The notes: generated by a model not told the origin, from the sequence alone. Counted from the first letter of the stretch, positions 52,011-61,609 are shown. The stretch is DNA of 64,000 nt from Aradus depressus (GCA_963662175.1 OY759223.1:10332249-10396248), one strand, 5' to 3'. Numbers and translations: made by a program.

Positions 52011-52127
52011 TCTTAGGCAGACGCTTGTTTCAGGGGAGAAGGGAGCAACATAAAGTGGTTATTTTTATTCTGCCAATGTTTATAAAATAATTTTTTTTGA
52101 AGAATATAATGTTTGTACCAAAATTAA

Positions 52128-52391
52128 AAAGTCGTCAGTGAATGTACTTCCCCAGCACGAATTAATCAATTAAGTGTTTGCTCTCCCTCCAAAACCAATC
52201 TATTGTGACTAAAAATCAATAGTTGACTAACATTGAGTTTTATGAATCCTCATACTAAATTTTATTTCGAGTCCCCCTTTGATCTGCTATTTACTTTCGA
52301 CCGATTTCACTGAAAATAAATTAGTGTCGACCTTATGGGGTCGTAAAGTAACAAATGAAATTTAGTGTTAATACACTCACTACAATGGCAG
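52128..52391 (+). repeat. DR1, left part, interrupted by a Jockey copy
   Basis: GTCGTCAGTGAATGTACTTCC, CCAGCACGAATTAATC and two modules up to CACTACAATGGCAGTT. The missing remainder resumes at 52838. Confidence 0.85.
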
Positions 52392-52835
52392 TTTTTTTTT
52401 GTTTTTTTTACAAACAGATATTTACAACCGTATAAAAATAAATACAACAAGCAAATGTGCTAATAGAGAGATAATGGCAATGTCAAAATGTCAGGAAAGG
52501 AGAAATCACCCAGTGGTGACACTCACTAGTCACTGATTTCCTCTCATTGGTAACTAATCACTGTCACTGCTGCTGCTGCTGCTAAGAAGGTCTCTAGGCC
52601 ATTGACGCTTAAGCCGTCGTTGAGGAAGTATGGCAGAATGGAGGGCACGGACTAGAGGATTATTGTGGGAACTAAGAAGGGCAAATAATTTTTTATACTT
52701 GGATTTAGCGACTTCGGTGACAAAAGGTCAGTGTGAAGAGTTTTGTTGGAGACGTAATAAGGAGCATTGGTTATTTTTCGAAGGATTTTGGATTGAAAGG
52801 ATGGGATGCCCTGGAGATTGGAAGCCTGAATGGTT
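52392..52835 (-). pseudogene. Jockey-type retrotransposon, 5'-truncated, inserted in DR1
   Basis: Minus strand: in broken frames YKKLFALLSSHNNPLVRALH, PQRRLKRQWPRDLL, then a 3' UTR with a GCTGCTGCTGCTGC run and an A-rich tail (52392-52410). The RRLKR.WPRDLL ending matches the copies near 12.6 and 40.2 kb. Flanking DR1 halves join precisely across it, so it is a genuine late insertion; 5' truncation is usual for target-primed insertion. Confidence 0.85.
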
Positions 52836-53095
52836 ATAGTTTTTGTGTTAATTTTTCTCCAAAATCTCTCCTTCCCTTTGACCGACTTGACTGAAAGTCA
52901 ATATGTGAGGCCCTTAGAGAGCTTTGAATTTACATCTGAAATTTCCTTTTGAAACACTAATTTCATTTGGAGTTATCATGTCCACACAGATATATTTTTT
53001 TCTTCCACGAGTTCGGAAAACTTAAAATTTCTCAATTTCGAATTTCTGACCAATTTCATAACTTCCCCTATACTCCATATAGTCGGAAAAGTAAA
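52836..53095 (+). repeat. DR1, right part
   Basis: Resumes at ATAGTTTTTGTGTTAA, then TTTGACCGACTTGACTGAAAG, GGAGTTATCATGTCCACAC and TTTCATAACTTCCCCTATAC with the end of the hairpin (CATATAGTC). Confidence 0.83.
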
Positions 53096-53546
53096 AACGT
53101 TGACCTTGAATATGTCTGTCCAGCTACTTACAGCCCATCATTCCATCTTTGCCGTTTATAGGAAAAACATAATGAATTTTAAGGCCCCACAAAACAAAAA
53201 AAAAAAACAGAAAAAATCTCCAAGGAGTCTTTTATTTTATTTTATTTTTAAAAGACAAAAGACTGAAGCACATAAAATAAATTAAAACGTACGAGCTCGT
53301 CTTTAGTATCCTTTATTAGTTTAGTCAAAAGTCTTCAACTTTAGATAGAATCTTTTAACAACTTCCTTCACATATGCTCCTTCAGTAATATTTTTAGTTC
53401 ATCCCCTATGAAATTACATTTTAATAGACAAATTAGGTGTGAACGTTTCAAAAAGTGGCAATCGTTAAAAATCAAAATAAAAAAAAAATAAAAAAATAAA
53501 TTAGAGATGTTTTCGCCAGAGATCTTGTGGAAGTTCATTGTAAATA
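53096..53546. other. unassigned stretch
   Basis: A-rich plus T-rich segments; the frames crossing them encode lysine runs only. No feature recognised. Confidence 0.4.
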
Positions 53547-54186
53547 CTACTGAATAAAACACTTAGAACGAGTCAAAAATTCCACTATATTTATATAAAA
53601 TATATAATATATTTCGCTTGTTAGAGCATTGTCAGTCATCTTGAAAATGCTCTAGCCAGCGAAATATATTGTGTATTTTATATAAATATAGTGGAATTGA
53701 GGGCGCCGGTAGCTCAGTGGTATGCGTGCTTGACTTCTGAGCTCAAGGTTGTGGGTTCGTAGCCCGACCGAGACCCTTAGTTTATTTTATCTGGGAGGTA
53801 AAATAAACTTAAGCACGCCGTCCTTCGGATGGGACGTTAAGCGATGGTCACTGGATCCCAGAGGAGCTGTGAACCAGAGATCGGGTAACCCCGGTCCTCG
53901 GCAATGCACGTAATTAATGAATTAAGTTTTCGCTCTTCCTCCAAAACAGTGCGATGTCAGGTACTCGTTAAAGACCCCTACCCTAGATGAATAAAAATTT
54001 AGGGTAGGCAAAATTTAGGACTCCCACAGTAGAGTCGGGCTCATGTCCACCAGAGTGACGAAAGAGCGCTCTGGTAGTAGGCGATATGACCTCGTAGTTA
54101 AAGCCCGGGCATAAATCATAAAACCTAACCTAACCTAACCTATAGTGGAATTTTTGACTCATTCTAAGTGTTTTTTATTCAGTAGC
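53547..54186. repeat. palindromic repeat FB2, split by a SINE
   Basis: Left half (TAAAACACTTAGAACGAGTC, CCACTATATTTATATAAAATA, TTTCGCTTGTTAGAGCATT) is mirrored by AATGCTCTAGCCAGCGAAATA and TATAAATATAGTGGAATT, and after the SINE by TTTTTGACTCATTCTAAGTG. Removing the SINE and one target copy restores a continuous palindrome of about 180 bases. Confidence 0.92.
53699..54140 (+). mobile_element. SINE-A, full length, with insert, TTAGG tail and target duplication
   Basis: TATAGTGGAATT flanks it at 53687-53698 and 54141-54152. Head GGGCGCCGGTAGCTCAGTGG and a B box with one change (GGTTCGTAGCCCGACCG). About 115 bases between GATGGTC and GTGCGATGTCAGG are extra (GGATCCCAGAGGAGCTGTG to TTCGCTCTTCCTCC), the same D3/DR1-like insert seen at 13545-13650. 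Ends CATAAAACCTAACCTAACC plus one more CCTAA. The clearest retrotransposition event in the window. Confidence 0.95.
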
Positions 54187-54224
54187 AAAAAATAAATGTT
54201 GAATCACCAATAATAGGTATACGT

Positions 54225-54585
54225 CCCCAGAACAAATTTATAATTAAATTCCGCTCTCCCTCCAAAAACAATCGATAGTTTGGGGAGCCCTTCTGGTGAT
54301 TCCTCGTAAAATTAATAGGTGTCATCCATTTATAGTTTTTTATTTACAAATAAAATTTTGTGTAGATACATTCATTAAAACAGATTAAAATCAGATATTA
54401 GAGTTTTTGTGTTAAGCCTCCTCCTATTTCCATCCCTTCCCTTTGCAGATTCCTCGGAAAATTAATAGTTGCCGTTCTTATACTGTTTTGGTCATTTTGG
54501 AAATTGGTGTCGATACATTCATTCTATCGAGTGTTATCGATTTTTTATTTCATCTCTGATTACATAACTATCGGTATTGCGATTC
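54225..54585 (+). repeat. DR1 copy, 3' end degraded
   Basis: GTCCCCAGAACAAATTTATAA, CCGCTCTCCCTCCAAAAAC, two modules and CATTCTATCGAGTGTTATCG, then a jump to GATTACATAACTATCGG. Confidence 0.78.
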
Positions 54586-54699
54586 CACATCAGACTGTTC
54601 CTCCTACTCTATTAATAACCAATTAAATCACTGTAATGTTGCGAGGCAACCATTTTTATATTTTTATTATTATATGTCATTGCTTACTCTTGAATAAAA

Positions 54700-54938
54700 G
54701 TGGTCCTTGAGAAGGCCGTCCTTCGAAAGGGACGTTAAGCGATGGTCCCGAGCCAGTGTGATGTCAGGTACTCGTTAAAGATTTCCACTACTTACCTAAA
54801 GTAACAAGACCTGAACTGGCGAAATTTAAACTCCTTCAGGAGACTAGACCTCATTTCCATCAGAGCGACGGAAGAGCACTCTGCTAATCGATGATATGAA
54901 CTCGTAGTTCAAAGCCCGGGCATGAGTCAGAAAAATAA
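54700..54938 (+). repeat. SINE-A copy without head, divergent
   Basis: AGGCCGTCCTTCGAAAGGGACG to AAAGCCCGGGCATGAGTCAG. An unusual middle (CTACTTACCTAAAGTAACAAG) relates it to the old copy at 17675. Confidence 0.82.
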
Positions 54939-55024
54939 TCAACAAAAGTGTTTCTGAAGTGAAAAAATATAAAGTAATATTAAAATTATTAGCAGTAGTT
55001 TTGTATCATTTATTTTTTATAATT

Positions 55025-55118
55025 TTTGCTTCCCCAACTAAATAAAGTATAAAGAAAATAATGTATTTGATCAGAAATTCAACGTTGAGTTTTTACTGAA
55101 TTTCATGTTTTTATTTCA
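55025..55118 (-). repeat. DR1 3' end
   Basis: GCTTCCCCAACTAAATAAAGTA, then GAAAATAATGTATTTGATC and AACGTTGAGTTTTTACTG. Confidence 0.7.
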
Positions 55119-55265
55119 TGGAATTGACGGTAAATCAACGAGATATATTTTTAAATATATATATTATAGGAATATATATTCCTAAATCTATGTCGACAAC
55201 TGGTCTTATGTATTTAAAAGTGGTGTTTAACTTCACTCCCTACTCAATTTTAGGGCACCCTCTAA

Positions 55266-55841
55266 AGGGGCCCTCACACTGGCAAAATTTTCGCTCAAAA
55301 TTTTGAGCACAAATATTGAACTTATTTTTGTACAAAATATTGAATGGTCGTGGACCCCTCACACTACACAAAAATATTGTACAAAATTTGAGTGTTGACT
55401 AAACATTCGTGATGAAAGCACGGCGCATCGCGTTGTACTCAGCCATAGCCGCATACGTTTCTTTGCCCAGGGCAAACCCGGAGGTTGAAAGTAGCGTACT
55501 TGTATTGTATGTGTTGAAGGAGTCTTTAAATAATAAGAAGAAAAGAGTGTGGGTCAGGAATTATTTGAAGAAGCGACCGATCCATGGTCATCGTAACCTA
55601 CTTCGCGAACTGAGCTTGGAACCTACACTTTATCAAAATTTCCTCACACTGCGCTCTCATGCTACAAAATATTGACAGGTCCGCAAAAATTTTCTAAACT
55701 TTCAGAAAACTTTTGAACGCCCCATAAAATATTGAATACCCCTTTTTTTGCACAATATTTGTCCTCACACTTTCAATATTTTTGCACAAAACCGACATCT
55801 TCAAATTTTTGTGCAAACTTATGGCCAGTGTGAGGGCCCCT
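55266..55841. mobile_element. PIF/Harbinger-type DNA element, non-autonomous
   Basis: Terminal inverted repeats AGGGGCCCTCACACTGGC and GCCAGTGTGAGGGCCCCT are perfect over 18 bases, with a TAA target duplication at 55263-55265 and 55842-55844, the TWA target of this superfamily. Subterminal repeats of CAAAATATTG and CCTCACAC occur at both ends. 576 bases in total, with a transposase N-terminal remnant inside. Confidence 0.95.
55409..55675 (+). CDS. N-terminal remnant of a Harbinger transposase
   Basis: An 88-residue frame. The stretch KKKRVWVRNYLKKRPIHGHR and LLRELSLEPTLYQNFL match the RRxWVRxWLxRRxxxGxxxxLLxELxxEDxxxYxNFLR block that opens Harbinger (DDE superfamily 4) transposases. None of the catalytic DDE residues remain and the end of the frame is element TIR-proximal sequence (LRSHATKY). 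Non-functional as a nuclease. Confidence 0.8.
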   Translation: MMKARRIALYSAIAAYVSLPRANPEVESSVLVLYVLKESLNNKKKRVWVRNYLKKRPIHGHRNLLRELSLEPTLYQNFLTLRSHATKY

Positions 55842-55844
55842 TAA

Positions 55845-56300
55845 GCGACCCAAGTGTGTAAGTGCCTATTAATGCAAGCAACAGGATGAAAAATAAAGAA
55901 AGGTGTTTCGTTTTTTTGTTTTTAAGAAAGACGGAAGTTGGTATTTTAACAGTCTGAAAACGAGTTGACCGATTTGTGTTGAGAGAAATTGTCGGTGCTC
56001 AAACCATAATAACGGATTATCAGGAAATTATAATGATCAGTGGAAGGTTTTTGAGAGGATGGGCTTCAGAGCAGGCAATTTTAATAAAAAAGTCATCTAC
56101 ACTAACGACACTCATTTTTCAGTGATCAAAGGAGCTACCGGTAGCCACTACTTAGGGAAAGTTAACACTCGATTTATCGAATGCGATTGCGATAAAAAGA
56201 TGTAAACTCGTTGTGAAATTGACAATTTATATTATCCACATTGTCAAAACTACATATGAACAATAATATGAAGATGGCTGATGTAGTGAGAAGTGATTAT
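55845..56300. other. unassigned stretch
   Basis: A plus-strand frame near 56050-56205 (RAGNFNKKVIYTNDTHFSVI) is open but unrecognised. Confidence 0.3.
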
Positions 56301-56304
56301 TTCA

Positions 56305-56672
56305 CGGGTTGTCTGTCAAATAAGATTTAGTCTGACCCCTCACAGATTTTTTTTTATTTTAGCTAGCCGGTTTTCGAGGTTTCCCTCATCATCAGGAATT
56401 CTTAAAATAAAAATAATTTAATAAATAAAATTAAAAATTTTTTATAACAAAGATGAACTTTAAATAAATAAAACCAACTAAAAACGATAACAATTTAAAA
56501 TTGCCTGGATGGGGACAGGAATAACTTATCTGCCCCATCCATGAAATTTTAAATTGTTAAAGTATTTTATCAGACTGCCTGATGATGAGGGCAACCTCGA
56601 AAGCCGGCTAGCTAATACAAATAAAAAAATCTGTGAGAGGTCAGACTACATCTAATTTGACAACCTGTGAAA
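56305..56672. repeat. fold-back repeat FB5 with paired hammerhead-like motifs
   Basis: Arms of about 95 bases at 56305-56400 and 56577-56672 are inverted copies (GGTTGTCTGTCAAATAAGAT against ATCTAATTTGACAACC). Each arm carries one motif: HL-d on the minus strand (56361-56396) and HL-c on the plus strand (56579-56612). The spacer contains a small hairpin around GGATGGGGACAGG and CTGCCCCATCC. Confidence 0.9.
56579..56612 (+). repeat. hammerhead-like motif HL-c
   Basis: CTGATGA, T, GAGG-GCAA-CCTC, GAAA, AGCCGGCT (sharing the last A), A, GC. The opposite arm has GAGG-GAAA-CCTC, so both loops are GNRA tetraloops on an unchanged stem. Confidence 0.6.
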
Positions 56673-56699
56673 TATGAACAACGTTTACATAAACTATAT

Positions 56700-57070
56700 T
56701 TTTAACCACCACATAATTAAATATTTTAGCATTAGTTTGGACACAAAATTAACTTGGATCAACACACAAAAAAACTCAGGCAAGCAGATACCAGACTATC
56801 GCAACTGTACCCCCTCATCAACAGAAGTTCGCCACTCAAGTAGACTTGCAGCATTCTCCTCTCCACATCACTACTCTCAGATACTATTCACATATGCAGC
56901 ACCCATCTGGCTGGACACAAACAAAACAAACTTCTAAGATTTAAAAACAAGATTGGCACTAATCGCTCCCTGGTTCGTCCGGAACACCCAAATTCGTCGA
57001 GATACCGGCCTTCCAGACATCGCAGACTTCTTCTGCAGAAAATCACCATCTCTCATTATGAAGGACTACC
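56700..57070 (+). pseudogene. Jockey-type non-LTR fragment, broken
   Basis: Plus strand: IKYFSISLDTKLTWINTQKN, LFTYAAPIWLDTNKTNF stop, then in a new frame ALIAPWFVRNTQIRRDTGLP and DIADFFCRKSP. These correspond to the YLGI.LD.KLTW..H, YAAPIW and NAPWFVRN..I..D.G.P motifs of the Jockey C-terminal region. One clear frameshift near 56945. The only Jockey fragment in plus orientation here. Confidence 0.85.
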
Positions 57071-57224
57071 TTTAGTCTCTGGTTCCCAACTATACTAAAA
57101 CAGGAGGCTAAAACCTCCCTTTACCAGCAAATTTTATTCTGAATTTAAAATTTATTATTTTCTTTCTGGGTAGAATGTTTCATGAGCTGGGGACAGAAAT
57201 AAAGAATTTTTTTTGTAAATTAAA

Positions 57225-57330
57225 ATTTTATACATTTTCCTCTAATCCCATCCTTCCTTCGGACGGATTTGGCTAAAATTCAATAAGCATCTTACTCAAA
57301 ACCTCCTGAAATCACGTATAAATTTTCCTG
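57225..57330 (+). repeat. DR1 fragment
   Basis: TCCTCTAATCCCATCCTTCC, TTCGGACGGATTTGGCTAAAA and a TCACGTATAAATTTTCCTG segment. Confidence 0.65.
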
Positions 57331-57713
57331 AATTCGTTGTATTGATAAGTGTATTTTCTAACACAATTGCGCTTATTATACTGGCTTGTTGTAATCTTGG
57401 TATTCAGAAATCAATTTTTTAATTAAATTTCAATTTTTACGCTGAAAAACTATTTAGATTAGGAATAAAATTTAACGCTTGTGTTGTGAAAACTAAAGTA
57501 TGACAGATATATTCCGGCTATCACGAGTTCTACAGTCACGCTATTCTAGTTCCATGCTAATGTATTCGGTTCTCTATAGCTAATTAGAATATTATCGTAG
57601 CCATTGTGGTCCTTTATCACAGCCATGCTAGACTTTCTCACATTACAAATATTTACAGATATTACATTCAATACATATATGTATATAGAAATATACTAAT
57701 CTATAATATATAT
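57331..57713. other. unassigned stretch
   Basis: No recognised feature; the last 60 bases are TA-rich, a typical target for the next element. Confidence 0.4.
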
Positions 57714-58094
57714 CGTCGGCCCAAACGTGATACCTCATAAACGACTTTTTCCGAAAATTGTTTTTTTTTTTCCAAAAAAAAACTCTATTGATCTAGAGGG
57801 ACCTCGTATACGCCAAAAACGAAAAAATCATGAAATACGGTTTGAAGAACCGTACCTTGCAAAAGAAATGGGAACGAAATTCTGGTGAAACCTCAACTTC
57901 CGTCAAGTACGTTAATTTTTTACTTGGATTTGGAAACTAGCTTAAAAACAATTCATGGCATGCATATACACCTCACTTAATACAAATCTCGAAAAAGTTG
58001 AGGTTTCCTATAAAGAATATTTTGTTAATCAGTTTTTTGTCTCTCCTGTAAAGTTGGCTTTTTGCATATACGAGGTATCACGTTTAGGCTGACG
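57714..58094. mobile_element. small TIR element, class unassigned
   Basis: CGTCGGCCCAAACGTGATACC at the left is mirrored by GGTATCACGTTTAGGCTGACG at the right (two mismatches). Flanked on both sides by ATATAT, giving a TA or ATATAT target duplication. The 381-base interior pairs further (TTGAGGTTTCC/GGTGAAACCTCAA) and codes for nothing. Confidence 0.85.
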
Positions 58095-58256
58095 ATATAT
58101 ATATAAGTAGGCGTCAAATAGCGAAACACGTAATTTCACGAAAATACTAGTCATTTCAAATAACGCCCGCATAAGCTGAAATGTACCAAAAGTAACCTTA
58201 TTTGACTAGATACATCCCCGGATATTTCGAAATTATTGAAGTTCCATATATACATA

Positions 58257-58530
58257 GTTAGTTATTGTGACTCATGCCCGAACTTTAACTACGAGGTCAT
58301 ATAGCCTACTACCAGAGCGCACTTTCGTCGGTCTGATGGACATGAGCCCGGACTCTACTGTGGTTTATTTGGGGGTAAGGGTCTTTAACATACAGGCTCG
58401 GGACCAGCTTAACGTCCCATCCGAAGGACGGTGTGCTTGGGGCTTTTTACCTTCCAGTTAAAAAAAAACTAAGGACCTTAGCCGGGTTTCGAACCCGCGA
58501 TCAGAACGCACGCTACCTCTGAGCTATGAC
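58257..58530 (-). repeat. SINE-A copy, full length but divergent
   Basis: Tail AGTTAGTTATTGTGACTCATG at the left, B box GGTTTCGAACCCGCGATC at the right, with several small deletions. The head reads CATAGCTCAGAGGTAGCGTGC. Confidence 0.85.
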
Positions 58531-58532
58531 GC

Positions 58533-58579
58533 TGTGACCTGAGGAATGGGCATGTAATCGCCCCGAAATATCGTCATGA
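58533..58579 (+). repeat. hammerhead-like motif HL-g (closest to consensus)
   Basis: TGTGAC, CTGAGGA, AT, GGGC-ATGTAATC-GCCC, C, GAAA, ATAT (sharing the last A), C, GTCATG. GTCATG pairs with TGTGAC (four Watson-Crick pairs then two G-T). The base before the pairing strand is C, the preferred cleavage base of hammerheads. The motif starts right beside the SINE-A head. Confidence 0.6.
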
Positions 58580-59224
58580 AGGAAAATTTCACTTATATAC
58601 ATACAAATATATAAACAATATTTTGAGTTAAGAAATTTAATAAATGTAGTATCAATAATAAATATTGTATTTATTAATATTAGGTATTTTTAATTAATTT
58701 ATTTCTTCTAGTTACGACTCCATCTTGTTATGGTCTGTAGATTAATCTATAAAAAACCTACTGTAAATACAGATGGGGAAATTGTCGAATTCTTTGACGG
58801 GAGTCAATAGCTGATTTCTCGGCTTTGAATTCTCGCCTTTAGCTCCATCTGTTGAAATTTTAATTCCTTTCGAGTAGGTGTAACTAAGATATATCATATA
58901 ATCATGAGAGAAAAAATTGAATACAGTTTTATAGGCGATTGCAGTAATTATTATGTATTTTTTTTACTCATTAAAAATGAAAATGACACAAAACTTAAGT
59001 AATAAAAAAAACATGGCTACTCCGCGACATTATACATGGTTTTAATAGTAAATATGAAATTGGCAGGGCTCTATGTATGAGGGCTTATAAAGGGCATGAA
59101 GCCTTTACAAATTTTATATTACATAAATTCGGAGTGATAAAGCAGAAGTGGAGGGCTTCGAAGAGAGACCGTAGGAAGGAAAATGCGCGTCCCTGCTTGT
59201 TTCAACTGCCAACTTAACCGTATT
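58580..59224. other. unassigned AT-rich stretch
   Basis: No gene or recognised repeat. Confidence 0.4.
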
Positions 59225-59356
59225 AAGTATTCTATCTATACGAAGTATAGCGGTTATGTCAAAAATTTGATGTTGATTTTTCTCCGGAATTTCGTGTTTA
59301 CCGATAGAAAAAATGTATCGACATGACATTTTATATATGTATCCAGAATACTATAA
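59225..59356 (-). repeat. DR1 3' end
   Basis: TATCTATACGAAGTATAGCGG, AATTTCGTGTTTACCG and ATGTATCGACATGACATTTT, then TGTATCCAGAATACTATAAG. Confidence 0.75.
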
Positions 59357-59525
59357 GCAGAGGCGCGCCCGGGCGGGGCGTAGCCAGGATTTTGAGCAGG
59401 AGGGGGCAAAGTTAGGCTACGAGGGTAGACTCCCGGGGGCACAGCCCGCAGTTTCTGTGGTTAGTGCTGCAGACTTTTTGTTATTCATTTGGGAGACTCG
59501 GACCCCTAGAAGCTCCCCTTGAGGT
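59357..59525. other. G+C-rich scrap, possibly a transposon end
   Basis: CAGAGGCGCGCCCGGGCGGG and GGCGTAGCCAGGATTTTGAG recall hAT-type termini, but no matching inverted end or target duplication was found. Confidence 0.3.
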
Positions 59526-59549
59526 AACCACTGACTGTAATACTTATGT

Positions 59550-59693
59550 TGACTTTACATGAGCAGCAAAAATGCAAAGCGCAGCAGCAGCAAATGCATG
59601 TGGTTTCTGTGCTTTTAGAATTAAATGACTCACAGCCAATAGCGTGCATTTGCTGCTTCTGCGCTTTGCATTTTTACTGCGCATGTAAAATCA
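59550..59693. repeat. palindromic element, arms of about 50 bases
   Basis: TGACTTTACATGAGCAGCAA, ATGCAAAGCGCAGCAGC mirrors GCTTCTGCGCTTTGCATTTTT and GCGCATGTAAAATCA around a 45-base loop. No target duplication identified. Confidence 0.85.
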
Positions 59694-59999
59694 GCTTTAA
59701 GAGTATAAAGTATAACATAAATGAAGGTTTTGAGCGAGGAAATGAAATGATCAAATTCAAGTATATTTAAATAAATGTAATATGACTTGTTTTGTACATG
59801 TACATTTAAGTAAAGCACAATTTTCGTTTATCTTCCGAAAATCGTGAAAGGACTTCCTCTTGGAAGTGTTCTCGATCGTTTTCCAACAACTTTCTGTGCA
59901 CGCTTAGCATGCAGAGATCATTGAGACGGAATTTTTAATCCAAAATGTTTTTAGTTTATTTAATTTTTCTTCGTTTTTTGCTCTGACCAGGGGTCCTGA

Positions 60000-60290
60000 C
60001 TATAATCATGACATTTATTGATTTTCAGCACAAAAGCCCCATTAACTCTCGATGTAATGGATGCATAGACACGAAATTTTTTATGTGAATCCAAAATCGT
60101 ATAATGACGATACCTATCCTCCTTCAGCCCAATCAACAACAAAAATCTTAGTAACTGTTGATGTAATGAGTGTATCAATAAAAAAATTTAGTATGATGAT
60201 TCGGAAGTCCATTAGTAAGAAATTTATTAATTTTCATCCAAATCAGATTGAGTGATCTCTTATTAATTCGGTCTGGAGAAGTACACTCCT
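60000..60290 (-). repeat. DR1 fragment, 5' two modules
   Basis: AACTCTCGATGTAATGGATGC, GAATCCAAAATCGTATAATG, then TAACTGTTGATGTAATGAGTG, and the 5' end TTCGGTCTGGAGAAGTACAC. Confidence 0.78.
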
Positions 60291-60351
60291 ATTGATTCGG
60301 AGTTAAAGCATCATCCCACCAACCAAGAACACATTTACATTATCTGAAGAT

Positions 60352-60587
60352 TAGAGTTCCAAACCCGACCGAGGACTTTAAGTTTTTTATCTTGGGAGAT
60401 GAAAAAGCCTTGTGCACGCCGCTCTTCGGATGGTCCCGAGCCTGTACGATGTCAAGAAATCGTTAAAGAATAAATATTCAGAGAAGGACTCTCATAGAGT
60501 CGGGCTCAAGTTCACCAGAGTAAGGAAAGAGCGCTCTGGTAGTAGGCAATATGTATTACCTTATACTTGAGTCACAATAACTAATTC
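60352..60587 (+). repeat. SINE-A copy, head partly lost
   Basis: B-box remnant GAGTTCCAAACCCGACCGAGG, body with deletions, tail GAGTCACAATAACTAA. Confidence 0.85.
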
Positions 60588-60591
60588 TGAA

Positions 60592-60845
60592 CTATGTCAG
60601 ATATTTGTTACAGATCTCCTATACTAACTGATAAGCAAAACTGAGGTCAGTAGTGTCGGGCGAGCAGTGAAACTTAACTGAGATAACGTCGATATGAGTC
60701 ATACAAAAACAATTATTAACTCTTAAGCATCCAGCAGTGTTTAAATAAATATATAACCAGTTGACTATTACATACATATTTAATTAAAGGATGAATGAAT
60801 GAAAAAATTAATTTTATAAATAATAATTAAATAGAGATTACACGA
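60592..60845. repeat. dispersed repeat D2, copy 2
   Basis: Partner of 7495-7745. It directly follows a SINE-A tail and is followed by another SINE-A fragment. Confidence 0.75.
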
Positions 60846-60949
60846 GTCGGACTCATGTCCACCAGAGTGAGAAAATAGCGCTCTGTTAGTGAGCCAAGTA
60901 ATATGATCTCATAGTTAAAGCCCGGGCATGAATCACAATAACTAACAAT
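60843..60949 (+). repeat. SINE-A 3' fragment
   Basis: GAGTCGGACTCATGTCCACC to GAATCACAATAACTAAC. Confidence 0.82.
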
Positions 60950-61083
60950 ATTGTAATAATTATCAATCCTTTCCTGTAAATTATTTAAACACTGGTTACT
61001 TAACGTTTAGTTGTTGGCCTCACAGCAAACTAACCGATTTCATTTGTCTCTCTCTCATATACATTATTAAACTGATGAATTTT

Positions 61084-61293
61084 TTAAAAAGTCCTTAAAA
61101 AAGTTATACTTCGAGGCGAAGAAGTCAAAGAAAAGGGTAGGTTCTTTATAAAATATTTATTTTGGATATATAAGCTATATTCATTCGCTAACCAATCACA
61201 ATTACTGGACAAACTTTCTTCAAAAGAAGTACTTATTTTTAACAATTCACGATACTCTTTGAACAATGTTTGATATTCTTTTAGTACTCCCAT
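61084..61293 (-). CDS. hypothetical 69-residue frame
   Basis: Minus-strand ATG frame with unusually mixed composition for this region (MGVLKEYQTLFKEYRELLKI, SNCDWLANEYSLYIQNKYFI). No domain recognised and no repeat overlap seen. It could be an exon, an element remnant or chance. Confidence 0.2.
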   Translation of the reverse strand: MGVLKEYQTLFKEYRELLKISTSFEESLSSNCDWLANEYSLYIQNKYFIKNLPFSLTSSPRSITFLRTF

Positions 61294-61314
61294 ATATTAT
61301 ATATATTACATCTC

Positions 61315-61400
61315 CAGCCATACGAAGTATAGGGTATATAATGAGACAGAACTTTGATGTTGAACTTTTAAAAAGTTATCGGTAAAGCACCGGCAAAGTT
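61315..61400 (-). repeat. DR1 3' hairpin end
   Basis: CTCCAGCCATACGAAGTATAGG, then TAATGAGACAGAACTTTGATG. Confidence 0.65.
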
Positions 61401-61609
61401 CTTCTAGTATGAATTAAATAACTAACAACCCTTATGGGTCGACGATTTCAATGAAACTTTTTCTCGTGTTTCTACATCGAAAAATAGTAGTTGTGTCCGA
61501 TGGGCCTTATGAGCAAAAAAAAAAAAAAATTAGGAGCGAAAATGGCCAAAAATTGCGTTCATAAAGCTGCCACTGCTCCTAGCTCCAAGGACAGTTACTA
61601 GAGTATTTC

